Shown here in pieces: positions 6,915-14,453 of a stretch of DNA of 18,498 bases. Source of the DNA: an uncultured Prevotella sp. (GTDB taxonomy: Bacteria; Bacteroidota; Bacteroidia; Bacteroidales; Bacteroidaceae); assembly GCF_900549175.1 (NCBI RefSeq), contig NZ_URNN01000060.1, positions 1-18,498 of the forward strand. The letters run 5' to 3'. Position 1 is the first letter of the stretch; each line of letters opens with the position of its first letter. The position numbers and the translations under genes are program-made. The notes below the pieces were generated by a model, which was given only the letters and a program-made list of their open reading frames with translations, was not told where the DNA came from and made no database searches.

Positions 6915-7406
6915 ATGAAAAAGATAGGAATACTCAGCGACACCCACGCTTATTGGGATGACAAATATCTGCATTACTTCGAGTCGTGCGACGAGATATG
7001 GCATGCCGGCGACATCGGTTCTACCGAGGTGGCCGAACGGCTTGCCGCTTTCCGGCCGTTTCGGGCTGTGTGCGGCAACTGTGACGGTGGCGACCTCCGG
7101 CTGATGTACCCGGAGAAACTGCGCTGGCGTTGTGAGGATGTGGATGTGCTCATGAAGCATATAGGCGGCTATCCCGGCAATTACGACGTCTCGATACGCG
7201 GACAGATTTATGCCTCGCCGCCGCAGCTGTTCATCAGCGGCCATTCGCACATACTGAAGGTGAAGTACGACCGTACACTCAATCTGCTGCATATCAATCC
7301 CGGTGCCGCCGGGCTGCAGGGATGGCACAAGGAGCGCACGATGGTAAGACTTACGGTGGAGGGCAATAAATTCACCGATTGTGAAGTTATAACAATAGGA
7401 AGATAG
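6915..7406 (+). CDS. YfcE/MJ0936-type metallophosphoesterase
   Basis: A 163-residue calcineurin-like phosphodiesterase, cytoplasmic. The metal-binding motifs appear in order: LSDTH (7-11), HAGDIGS, GNCDGG and SGHSH, followed by the usual INPGAAG end motif. Length fits the small YfcE family, whose members hydrolyse model phosphodiesters; the physiological substrate is generally unknown. It follows the kinase-like gene after 43 bases in the same direction and is probably in the same transcript. Confidence 0.93.
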   Translation: MKKIGILSDTHAYWDDKYLHYFESCDEIWHAGDIGSTEVAERLAAFRPFRAVCGNCDGGDLRLMYPEKLRWRCEDVDVLMKHIGGYPGNYDVSIRGQIYASPPQLFISGHSHILKVKYDRTLNLLHINPGAAGLQGWHKERTMVRLTVEGNKFTDCEVITIGR

Positions 7407-7435
7407 AGTGTCTTTCGGTAAACGTTAGAAGCGAT

Positions 7436-7726
7436 ATGGAAGATTTGTCACGCAAGTTGCAACGGGTGCTGGTGGGCATGGGCTATGCCCCCGATACCGT
7501 GCCGCACGATGTGTCTCACGGCATCGAGCACCTTCTCCGTCTCCTCGCTCCAGAAAATGAGGAGGCTATTGTACATTATTATGGTCTCTTCGGCGAAGAG
7601 CGTCTCTCGCTTGCCGAACTTGCCGCCGCCCGTCACATGAGCGACGAAGACATGATGGCACGCATAGATGCATGTGTGCGGAAGATTGCTGTCACGCCGG
7701 AGTGGGAGGTATTGAAAGGTTCCTAA
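7436..7726 (+). CDS. Small protein with sigma-70 region-4-like C-terminus
   Basis: A 96-residue protein I cannot name. Residues about 40-86 (ENEEAIVHYYGLFGEER, then LSLAELAAARHMSDED, then MMARIDACVRKIA) follow the spacing of sigma-70 region 4, with its YYGL, the L-S-L-x-E-L-A first helix and the R-I-D-A-x-V-R-K-I end. There is no region 2. The segment corresponding to the DNA-recognition helix is acidic (SDEDMM), so DNA binding may be lost or altered. No signal peptide or membrane segment is visible. It sits 29 bases after the phosphoesterase and ahead of a C-rich tandem repeat and purT. It could be a degenerate sigma-like adaptor or an unrelated helical protein. Confidence 0.75.
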   Translation: MEDLSRKLQRVLVGMGYAPDTVPHDVSHGIEHLLRLLAPENEEAIVHYYGLFGEERLSLAELAAARHMSDEDMMARIDACVRKIAVTPEWEVLKGS

Positions 7727-7729
7727 TGC

Positions 7730-7774
7730 ACCTACAGTACCTACCACACCTACCATACCTACTGCACCCATCAC
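7730..7774. repeat. 9-bp C-rich tandem repeat before purT
   Basis: Five 9-base units in tandem (ACCTACAGT, ACCTACCAC, ACCTACCAT, ACCTACTGC, ACCCATCAC) begin four bases after the stop codon of the small sigma-like gene. A further C-rich run follows to about 7791. The C-rich strand is the coding strand. Confidence 0.88.
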
Positions 7775-7825
7775 CCCCTAATCACCCTAAGAAACAAAAC
7801 AATAAAATAATAATATAAACTCAAT

Positions 7826-9010
7826 ATGAAAAAAATACTGTTATTGGGCTCAGGCGAATTGGGCAAGGAATTCGTCATTGCCGCCAAGCGTGCGGGCCAA
7901 TATGTCATTGCTTGCGACCGTTATAACGATGCTCCGGCCATGCAGGTGGCTGACGAGCGCGAGGTGTTCAACATGCTCGACGGCGATGCTCTGGAGGCTG
8001 TGGTGAACAAGCACCGCCCCGACATCATCGTACCGGAGATAGAGGCCATACGCACGGAACGGCTTTTCGACTTTGAGAAGCAGGGTGTGCAGGTGGTGCC
8101 GAGTGCCCGGGCGGTGAACTACACGATGAACCGCCGTGCCATCCGCGACCTCGCATCGCGTGAGTTGGGACTGCGCACGGCCAAGTATTTCTATGCCAAG
8201 ACATACGATGAGTTCAAGGCTGCTGCCGATGAGATTGGTTTCCCCTGTGTGGTGAAACCCCTGATGTCTTCATCCGGCCACGGTCAGAGCTATGTGCACA
8301 ACGACGGTGAGCTGGAGAAGGCTTTCCGCGACGCAATGGAGGGAAGCCGTGGCGATGTGAAGGAAGTAATCATTGAAGAGTTTATAGACTTTGAGTCAGA
8401 GTTTACGCTGCTCACCGTTACACAGAAGAACGGCCCCACACTGTTCTGTCCTCCCATCGGTCATGTGCAGAAGGGTGGTGACTACCGTGAGAGCTGGCAG
8501 CCGTATAAGATATCCGACGAGGCTCTGAAGCAGGCTCAGCACATGGCCGACGAGGTGACCAGGGCTTTGACCGGTGCCGGCATCTGGGGTGTCGAGTTCT
8601 TCCTTACCAGACAGGGAGAGGTTATTTTCTCCGAACTGTCACCACGTCCGCATGACACGGGTATGGTGACGCTCGGCCACACCACAAACCTGAGCGAGTT
8701 TGAATTGCATTTCCGTGCGGTGATGGGACTGCCCATAGCCGGAATCCATCTGGAGCACGCTGGTGCGAGTGCTGTGGTGCTGTCGCCCGTGGAGTCGGAC
8801 AAACCGTTGGACTACAACTTTGCCGACGCTCTCGTTGAAGACCACACCCGCATACGTATATTCGGCAAACCGGAGGCTCATTTCGGCCGCCGTATGGGTG
8901 TGACACTTTGCTATGGCGAGCCTGATGCCGACACCGACGCCCTGCGTGACAAGGCGAAGCGGCTGGCAAAGACTGTTTTGGGGACAGACCCTTACATGGA
9001 GAAGGATTAG
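7826..9010 (+). CDS. purT: Formate-dependent phosphoribosylglycinamide formyltransferase
   Basis: A 394-residue ATP-grasp enzyme that makes formyl-GAR from GAR, formate and ATP in purine synthesis, replacing the folate-dependent PurN step. The N-terminal LLLGSGELGKE (5-15), the ATP-grasp block CVVKPLMSSSGHGQS (141-155), GHVQKGGDYRESWQP (212-226) and the metal/nucleotide end motif FSELSPRPHDTGMVTL (268-283) are all diagnostic. Length matches characterised PurT (about 392). It follows a 99-base gap holding C-rich tandem repeats and an AT-rich leader. The next gene starts 9 bases after its stop, so the sugar cupin is probably co-transcribed, although the pathways are unrelated. Confidence 0.97.
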   Translation: MKKILLLGSGELGKEFVIAAKRAGQYVIACDRYNDAPAMQVADEREVFNMLDGDALEAVVNKHRPDIIVPEIEAIRTERLFDFEKQGVQVVPSARAVNYTMNRRAIRDLASRELGLRTAKYFYAKTYDEFKAAADEIGFPCVVKPLMSSSGHGQSYVHNDGELEKAFRDAMEGSRGDVKEVIIEEFIDFESEFTLLTVTQKNGPTLFCPPIGHVQKGGDYRESWQPYKISDEALKQAQHMADEVTRALTGAGIWGVEFFLTRQGEVIFSELSPRPHDTGMVTLGHTTNLSEFELHFRAVMGLPIAGIHLEHAGASAVVLSPVESDKPLDYNFADALVEDHTRIRIFGKPEAHFGRRMGVTLCYGEPDADTDALRDKAKRLAKTVLGTDPYMEKD

Positions 9011-9019
9011 TCGGCTGTG

Positions 9020-9427
9020 ATGGACAGAAACTTGGGATATATAATAGACCTGCCGAAGATATTCGATCCGCGGGGCAATCTTACGGTGGCCGAACAACGG
9101 AAGAACGTGCCGTTTGATGTGGCGAGAGTGTACTGGGTCTACGACGTGCCCGCCGGCGAGAGCCGCGGCGGGCACGCCCACAAGCAGTGCCTTGAGTTTA
9201 TCATTGCCGTGAGCGGCAGTTTTCATGTCACGCTCGACAACGGGCATGAGCGGCAGACATTTCTTCTCAATCATCCTTATCAGGGCCTGCTCGTCGAAAC
9301 CGGAGTATGGCGCACGCTCGATGACTTCTCGTCGGGAGCCGTATGTCTTGTGCTGGCTTCAGAGTTGTACGAGGAGGAGGACTACATCCGCGATTATGGT
9401 GAGTTCCTTAGGATTTATAGGAGTTAA
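9020..9427 (+). CDS. FdtA/QdtA-type cupin, dTDP-4-keto-6-deoxyglucose ketoisomerase
   Basis: A 135-residue single-domain cupin of the FdtA/QdtA/WxcM family. Such enzymes move the keto group of dTDP-4-keto-6-deoxyglucose from C4 to C3 so an aminotransferase can act there. SRGGHAHKQCLEFIIAVSG (48-66) carries the two conserved histidines (52 and 54) of the active site. VCLVLASELYEEEDYIRDY (108-126) is the usual end block. A GTG at 9017 immediately precedes the chosen ATG. It lies 9 bases after purT; the matching aminotransferase is 1.3 kb downstream, beyond a repeat island and one gene. Which isomer it makes (3-keto glucose or galactose type) cannot be told by eye. Confidence 0.88.
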   Translation: MDRNLGYIIDLPKIFDPRGNLTVAEQRKNVPFDVARVYWVYDVPAGESRGGHAHKQCLEFIIAVSGSFHVTLDNGHERQTFLLNHPYQGLLVETGVWRTLDDFSSGAVCLVLASELYEEEDYIRDYGEFLRIYRS

Positions 9428-9435
9428 ATGGGTTC

Positions 9436-9685
9436 AAGGAGTTATCGCGGGCAGAGCCCGCTTAGGAGTTAAAGACAATAGCCCTGTTATGATGACTTTG
9501 CAGCGATGACCTTGAGTGACAATATTGCAGCGATGATATTGTTTGACTTATTTGCATGCCACATGACAGAACAAGCCACATGACAGAACAAGCCACATGA
9601 CAGAACATGCTATATGACAGAACATTTCATATAATAATTCATTTGTCTTTAACTCCTGAGCGGGCTCTGCCCGCGATAACTCCTT
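9436..9685. repeat. 43-bp inverted repeat pair enclosing 164 bp
   Basis: Arms 9436-9478 and 9643-9685 are reverse complements at 42 of 43 positions. Each arm also has an internal GC-rich palindrome, GCGGGC-AGA-GCCCGC on the left, bordered by GGAGTTA motifs. The 164-base interior carries two copies of TTGCAGCGATGA (9498 and 9525) and a 17-bp tandem repeat. No transposase or reading frame is inside. I find no exact TAnnTTTG promoter in the interior on either strand. It may be a non-autonomous mobile element, a large RNA hairpin, or an invertible segment. Confidence 0.88.
9558..9625. repeat. 17-bp tandem repeat, four units
   Basis: Four adjacent 17-base units of the form GCCACATGACAGAACAA (9558-9574, 9575-9591, 9592-9608, 9609-9625) are seen. 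The first two are identical; the third and fourth end in CAT, and the fourth begins GCTATATG. The array lies inside the 43-bp inverted repeat pair. Units abut directly with no spacers. Confidence 0.92.
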
Positions 9686-9686
9686 T

Positions 9687-9728
9687 AACTCCTAAAAAAC
9701 AACTTCTAAAAAACAACTCCTAAAATAA
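9687..9728. repeat. 14-bp tandem repeat in the leader of the acyltransferase-like gene
   Basis: Three 14-base units follow AACTCCTAAAAAAC (9687-9700, 9701-9714, 9715-9728, with single changes and a degraded last unit). They begin just after the right inverted arm and end seven bases before the ATG at 9736. The same AACTCCT word occurs in the arms. Confidence 0.8.
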
Positions 9729-9735
9729 AAAAATT

Positions 9736-10680
9736 ATGTTTGAGATAAAGAGATATACATCTGCCGATGCTGCGGAATGGAACGGCTTTGTTGCCGGGTC
9801 GAAGAACGGGACATTCCTGTTCGACCGTGGCTACATGGATTACCATGCCGACCGCTTTGCCGACCATTCGCTGATGATATACCGTGATGGCAGGCTTTAT
9901 GCCTTGTTGCCGGCATGCGCCGATGCAGACGGAACATTGTGGTCGCATCAGGGGCTGACCTATGGCGGTGTCATAACCTCTGTTGATGCTTCGGCGGCCG
10001 ATATGGTTTCGCTGTTTGCCTGTTTGAACGCTTATTTGCGTTCTGCCATGGGAATAAGGCGTGTGGTGTATAAGGCCGTACCGTGGATTTACCACCGTTT
10101 GCCTGCCGAAGAAGATCTTTATGCCATTTTCCGGGAATGCAATGCCCGTCTGTTTTCGCGCGAGATATCGTCGACGATATTTCTCGAATCGCGTGTCAGA
10201 TGGAGTCACGGACGTAAGTGTGGCGTGAGCAAGGCCCGCAATAACGGTGTCACCGTGGAACGCAGCGCCGACCTCGCAGGATTCTGGAAGGTGCTGACGG
10301 ACAATCTCAACACCCGCTACGGTGTCAATCCCGTGCATACGCTTGCCGAGATGGAGCTGCTGAAGTCACGTTTCCCAGCCAACATCTGTCTGTATGTTGC
10401 CCGGAGAGACGGTGAAGTGGTAGGCGGCACAGTGCTTTACGATTTCGGTCGTGTGGTTCATTCACAGTATATCTCCGCCAGTGCCGACGGCAAACGTCTC
10501 GGAGCCATCGACGCCATCTACGACCGCATACTCAATCACGACTTTGCCGACCGCCGTTATTTCGATTTCGGTAAATCAACGGAAGAGCAGGGGCGCAGGC
10601 TCAACGAATCGCTCATATTCCAAAAGGAAGGGTTCGGAGGCCGTGGAGTATGTTACGACACCTACGAGTGGCTGTTGTGA
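9736..10680 (+). CDS. FemAB/GNAT-like acyltransferase
   Basis: A 314-residue cytoplasmic protein of the FemAB-like acetyltransferase type (two GNAT-like folds). The N-terminal half has GTFLFDRGYMDYHADRF and a WSHQGLTYGG core. The C-terminal half has RDGEVVGGTVLYDFGRVVHS, QYISASADGKRLGAIDAIY and RYFDFGKSTEEQGRRLNE, the usual pattern in Bacteroidetes glycan clusters. Family members transfer amino acids or acyl groups to amino sugars or peptidoglycan precursors. Lying between an FdtA-type cupin and an FdtB-type aminotransferase, it is a candidate for N-acylation of the amino sugar they would make; this is inferred from context only. No signal peptide is seen. Confidence 0.82.
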   Translation: MFEIKRYTSADAAEWNGFVAGSKNGTFLFDRGYMDYHADRFADHSLMIYRDGRLYALLPACADADGTLWSHQGLTYGGVITSVDASAADMVSLFACLNAYLRSAMGIRRVVYKAVPWIYHRLPAEEDLYAIFRECNARLFSREISSTIFLESRVRWSHGRKCGVSKARNNGVTVERSADLAGFWKVLTDNLNTRYGVNPVHTLAEMELLKSRFPANICLYVARRDGEVVGGTVLYDFGRVVHSQYISASADGKRLGAIDAIYDRILNHDFADRRYFDFGKSTEEQGRRLNESLIFQKEGFGGRGVCYDTYEWLL

Positions 10681-10771
10681 CACATGGGCGGAAGAAAAAG
10701 GACATAAGATGGGGAGTTCCGGGATTGGTGAAAACGGGCTGGCTTATGATGTGAATAAAAGAACAAATGTT

Positions 10772-11890
10772 ATGAATATAAAATATCTTGATCTGAAAAA
10801 GATAACGGCCCGTCACGCCGGCGAGATACACGAAGCCGTAGACAGGGTGGTGGACAGCGGATGGTATCTGCAGGGTGAGGCAGTGGCGCGTTTTGAGCGT
10901 GAATATGCGCGTTACATAGGTACTCGCCATTGCATAGGTTGCGGCAACGGACTTGATGCCCTCACTCTGATTCTGCGTGCCTACATAGAGATGGGAGTGA
11001 TGAAGGAGGGAGACGAAGTCATCGTCCCGGCCAACACCTATATCGCCTCTATACTGGCGATAACCGAAAACAAACTTGTTCCGGTGCTTGTAGAGCCGCG
11101 TCCCGATACGCTGCAGATGGATGACACGCTGATAGAGCGGGCTGTGACACCGCGTACGCGTGCCGTGATGATAGTCCATCTGTACGGTCGGCTGGCTTAT
11201 ACGGAACTTGTCGGTGACATATGCCGTCGGCACGGTCTTAAACTGATAGAAGACAACGCTCAGGCGCACGGACTTGTTTATGACACGGCACAAAAGATTA
11301 CTGGTTCACTTGGCGATGCCGCCGGCCACAGTTTCTATCCGGGAAAGAATCTCGGCGCTTTGGGTGATGGCGGAGCCGTGACTACTGACGATGACGAATT
11401 GGCTGCTACAGTGCGCGCGCTTGCCAATTACGGGTCGCAGCGTAAATATGTGTTCGGATATCGCGGCCGCAACAGCCGTCTTGACGAAGTTCAGGCAGCA
11501 GTGCTGAGTGCCAGGCTGCCTCATCTTGACGAAGACAATGCAGTGCGCCGTGCAGTGGCTTTAAGGTATATCGGCGAGATAAGCAATCCGTTGATTACGT
11601 TGCCTTCACACGACTATTGGCGGCACAGTGTCTTCCACATATTTCCCGTGCTGACTCCGCGTCGTGACGAGTTTCAGGAGTATCTCGCGGCGGCAGGAGT
11701 TCAGACGGTGATACATTATCCCATTCCGCCACACCGGCAGCAGTGCTATTCGGGGCAGTGGGCGGAGAGTATGGCGTTGCCTGTGACCGAGCGCATACAT
11801 CGTGAGGAGCTGAGCATACCGTGCAATCAGGTTCTTACAGACGACGAGGTGACAACAGTCATAAGCCTGTTAAACAAATTCGGGAGATAG
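10772..11890 (+). CDS. DegT/DnrJ/EryC1/StrS sugar aminotransferase (FdtB type)
   Basis: A 372-residue PLP aminotransferase acting on nucleotide-linked keto sugars. Family signs are clear: the N-terminal YLDLKK and SGWYLQGEAVARFE (29-42), GCGNGLDAL, VIVPANTYIAS (84-93), LIEDNAQAHG (158-167, PLP-binding Asp161 and Gln164), the PLP lysine Lys192 in FYPGKNLGALGDGGA, and NSRLDEVQAAVL. With the cupin at 9020 it fits the FdtA/FdtB pair, which installs a 3-amino group on dTDP-3-keto-6-deoxyhexose. The frame is open further upstream, with a possible ATG at 10709, but homologues begin at about this point, so 10772 is chosen. The stop codon lies inside the terminator hairpin. Confidence 0.92.
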   Translation: MNIKYLDLKKITARHAGEIHEAVDRVVDSGWYLQGEAVARFEREYARYIGTRHCIGCGNGLDALTLILRAYIEMGVMKEGDEVIVPANTYIASILAITENKLVPVLVEPRPDTLQMDDTLIERAVTPRTRAVMIVHLYGRLAYTELVGDICRRHGLKLIEDNAQAHGLVYDTAQKITGSLGDAAGHSFYPGKNLGALGDGGAVTTDDDELAATVRALANYGSQRKYVFGYRGRNSRLDEVQAAVLSARLPHLDEDNAVRRAVALRYIGEISNPLITLPSHDYWRHSVFHIFPVLTPRRDEFQEYLAAAGVQTVIHYPIPPHRQQCYSGQWAESMALPVTERIHREELSIPCNQVLTDDEVTTVISLLNKFGR

Positions 11891-11917
11891 CCGTTTGGCC
11901 GTCTCCCGAATTTGTTT
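11872..11917. terminator. Bidirectional terminator between convergent operons
   Basis: A perfect 16-bp inverted repeat (11872-11887 and 11902-11917) with a 14-base loop spans the aminotransferase stop codon (11888-11890, in the loop). The stem ends are AAACAAATT and AATTTGTTT, giving a U-rich tail in both directions. It lies between two genes that converge, with the other stop at 11943, and should serve both. Confidence 0.85.
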
Positions 11918-11942
11918 GTGTATACGTTGCTTGTTCAGTCTT

Positions 11943-13523
11943 TTACTTCACAATCTTCTTCACGGTCTTGCCGTTGGTATACTTGACGATGCAGACACTG
12001 CCCTTGGCCGGAGTCTTCACCATCTGTCCGTTCACATTGTATATGGCTTTCACCTCTTCCTTGCCACCGGCGTTTACGGATGCGTTGTTGATGCCTGCAT
12101 ACTGTGCGCTTCTTGTATTCACATAGTATGTATTGCTCTTCTTCAGGTCATTAGACGTTACGGTGATGATTGCATCACTTCCGCCGCCTATGCAGTCAAC
12201 GTCAGCTGTCTCTATTGTCACGCGCGCTCCCTTGCCGTCGGTTGTCACTTCAATGTCATCGGCGCTTATGTCGGCACTCTCGCTGTCGACAATCACCTCG
12301 TACGTATTGTCTGCGGCACTGCCGAAGTTGGCTATCGGGGTGCCTTTCACGCTGATGCCCGTGGCCGAGCAGTTGTATATCAGTTCAAGGTCATCAACGT
12401 AAAGCTCGTCGTTGCCAGTACCCTTGCCGGCACCGGCATTGGTTGAGAATGTCATGAGAATGGTTTTGGCGGCCTTGTCAGTGTATGAAGCATAGTCGAA
12501 AGGCATGGTCAACTTCTGCCATACTCCACCGTTACTCTCAATAGTGGCGTTGGAGGCACGTGCCACGATGATGTCTTTGTAATCCTTGTCCACAGGCTCC
12601 TGATAGTAGCTTCCGTCGGTGATAACAGCTGTAACAGTGGCATAGGGATAATCAGCCTGCGGTGTCTCCTGGGTGAATTTCACCCACACGCTCATTGAGT
12701 CGGGCTTACCGTAGAACATTGTATAGAACGGGTCGCCGTTGGCATCCGTGTCTTCGCTTGTGATGTCGATAAAGGCATTGTTCTTCGGGTCTTCAGCTTT
12801 CATGTCGTTTGCGCTGAGGCGGCCATTGGTCATGGTGCCGTTGGCAACGACAAAACCGAGTACTTTTCCTGATTTTATGAGTACGCTCTTGGTGCCGGTA
12901 GAGCCGGGACGCACCTCTTCGCTGATGAATGTGTGGGGCACTGTGCCAACAAGACCGGCATAAGTACCGGTGCTGCTCATGAATGAGTGCCAGTTGTCGG
13001 GCTCGTCACTTGTTGCTTTTCCTGACGTTGCTGTATGGAATGTCTCGAATCCCGAGTTTGCCATATGGTAGCCTCCGTTGCCGAACACTACGCCGATGCT
13101 TTGTCCCAATGTCTTGGTCATGTCGATATTGATGACGGTATAAAGTTTGCCACCCCTTATCTCGGCTGTCATGTCCACCGGTACAGGAGGCAGATTGGGA
13201 CCTAACCAGTCATTTTCGGATATACCTTCCATGTTGCCGGCCTCTATCTGTATGGTCTGCTTGGTCTGTATTGTTGTCACTTCGGGTGCCACGGTGCCCT
13301 CTGCATCCTTCAGTACGATGTTGCCCACGGGCATGGATCCCATGAGCACGAAGTTATTGAGCGACAGTGTATATTTTCCGTCACCTTGCTCGTTTACGGA
13401 GATTACGGCTGCCTGCTTGGTGCTCATGCCGTCGATAATCACTTCCAGCTCGTCTGTGTAGTCGGTGGCTGTTGCGGCAACAGTGCCGGCAAACAGTGTG
13501 ATTAGTGTAAAAAGTTTCCTCAT
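11943..13523 (-). CDS. Secreted calycin-like/PCMD protein with T9SS-like C-terminal tail
   Basis: A 526-residue secreted protein with an N-terminal signal peptide (1 to about 19). Residues about 22-148 look like the Bacteroidetes calycin-like (lipocalin-related) domain, with YTLSLNNFVLMGSMPVGNIV at 51-70. Residues about 157-384 look like a PCMD domain (putative carbohydrate metabolism; jelly-roll), starting NSGFETFHT and ending ELYVDDLELIYN. An Ig-like region (about 388-473) follows, then a tail (IYNVNGQMVKTPAKGSV, ending KKIVK) resembling type 9 secretion sorting domains. No catalytic residues can be named. It is the last gene of the lipoprotein-barrel cluster, 118 bases after the barrel. 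Domain calls are by eye; ligand is unknown. Confidence 0.8.
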   Translation of the reverse strand: MRKLFTLITLFAGTVAATATDYTDELEVIIDGMSTKQAAVISVNEQGDGKYTLSLNNFVLMGSMPVGNIVLKDAEGTVAPEVTTIQTKQTIQIEAGNMEGISENDWLGPNLPPVPVDMTAEIRGGKLYTVINIDMTKTLGQSIGVVFGNGGYHMANSGFETFHTATSGKATSDEPDNWHSFMSSTGTYAGLVGTVPHTFISEEVRPGSTGTKSVLIKSGKVLGFVVANGTMTNGRLSANDMKAEDPKNNAFIDITSEDTDANGDPFYTMFYGKPDSMSVWVKFTQETPQADYPYATVTAVITDGSYYQEPVDKDYKDIIVARASNATIESNGGVWQKLTMPFDYASYTDKAAKTILMTFSTNAGAGKGTGNDELYVDDLELIYNCSATGISVKGTPIANFGSAADNTYEVIVDSESADISADDIEVTTDGKGARVTIETADVDCIGGGSDAIITVTSNDLKKSNTYYVNTRSAQYAGINNASVNAGGKEEVKAIYNVNGQMVKTPAKGSVCIVKYTNGKTVKKIVK

Positions 13524-13641
13524 AAGTTTTCCTTTCTTTTAAATTTAAATACTAATGTTTTTGTTTCTAAATGTGTATTTGTGTATGCAGAACGTTTCTT
13601 TATCAGGACTCACAGTACAATATTTGCATTGTGAAGCATCA

Positions 13642-14400
13642 TCATTTCAGCTTGTATGTAAGCCCCACGGTTCCGAATATAGGATAAAGTGTTTGTTCTA
13701 TTGTCTTGAAACTGCTTTTGTGTATGCCCGTCAGTCCCCACGACAGGTCGGCGTATGCGCCCCAGCGGTGACTGAAATACCAGTCGACACCAACGTCGAT
13801 ACCGAATTGCAGGCGCCGCATGTCATCAGAAAAGTCGTAACTGCCACGCTGCTCTTCGCTCACGCCGATGTCTATGCGGTCACCTGTCGGGGTGTTCTCG
13901 CGCAGATGGCCGTTGTAGGCGTAGCCGTCGAACTTGCGTGTCATCACATACGACAGGTACGGCCCTGCTTTCAGCTTTACATTTTTGCCCGCAGAGTATG
14001 TAGCCAATACGGGCAGTGTGAGCAGCCATTCCTCCACGTTAACCTTGTTGTATCCGGTAAAATAACCGGTCAGCACCTGCCCGCCACGCACTATCTCCAT
14101 GTGGTAGTTCTTCACGCGTGCGTCCACCTCCATACCTTTGTTCTCAAGGCGCAGACCCGTCATCAGCCCCCATTGGCCGCTGATGTCTTTCTGTACGTCA
14201 AATCCGTATGACAGGTTCCACCCGGGGCTGTAGCTTTCCATGCTGCGTATGGTGGCCGGTATGCCGATGGGCGCTGTGCCTCCGATATTGTAGCCCAGAC
14301 GTATGTTATAATTGAGATGTTCTGTCAGTCGTTCGGCATGTGCTGTCAGTGCTGCTGTCAGTGTCAGCAGGCATATTATCGCGAGTGTTCTTATTTTCAT
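13642..14400 (-). CDS. PorT-type outer-membrane beta-barrel protein
   Basis: A 252-residue protein with a clear signal peptide (MKIRTLAIICLLTLTAALTAHA) and a mature part of alternating strands rich in Tyr, Gly and Trp, such as LNYNIRLGYNIGG, NLSYGFDVQKDISGQWGLMTG, LKAGPYLSYV and FGIDVGVDWYFSHRWGAYAD, ending TVGLTYKLK. This is the common Bacteroidetes small outer-membrane barrel (PF13568-like, PorT family). An in-frame ATG at 14472 adds 24 charged residues and spoils the signal peptide, so 14400 is used. It starts 53 bases after the PCMD lipoprotein and is very probably co-transcribed. Whether it is a pore or an anchor is not visible. Confidence 0.87.
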   Translation of the reverse strand: MKIRTLAIICLLTLTAALTAHAERLTEHLNYNIRLGYNIGGTAPIGIPATIRSMESYSPGWNLSYGFDVQKDISGQWGLMTGLRLENKGMEVDARVKNYHMEIVRGGQVLTGYFTGYNKVNVEEWLLTLPVLATYSAGKNVKLKAGPYLSYVMTRKFDGYAYNGHLRENTPTGDRIDIGVSEEQRGSYDFSDDMRRLQFGIDVGVDWYFSHRWGAYADLSWGLTGIHKSSFKTIEQTLYPIFGTVGLTYKLK

Positions 14401-14453
14401 TTGTCGTATGAATATATTATAATATGTGTCTGTAAATGTTGGTGCGCTTCTTT

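Larger units (their letters stand above)
9428..9735. other. 308-bp non-coding repeat island between sugar genes
   Basis: There is no credible coding frame here. The whole gap is built from nested repeats: two 43-bp inverted arms, a duplicated 12-mer, a four-unit 17-bp array and a three-unit 14-bp array. I see no consensus promoter for the downstream genes, so they may depend on read-through from purT or on an unrecognised promoter. Confidence 0.75.

Noticed and set aside
9558..9625. CRISPR array
   Set aside because: The 17-base units abut without spacers and no cas genes are near; it is a simple tandem repeat.
9479..9642. Invertible promoter of the known Bacteroidales type
   Set aside because: The geometry fits, but I find no exact TAnnTTTG element in the interior on either strand and no recombinase gene in the window; kept only as a hypothesis.
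10709..10771. Upstream ATG as start of the aminotransferase
   Set aside because: The extra 21 residues have no family resemblance, while MNIKYLDLKK at 10772 is the usual N-terminus.
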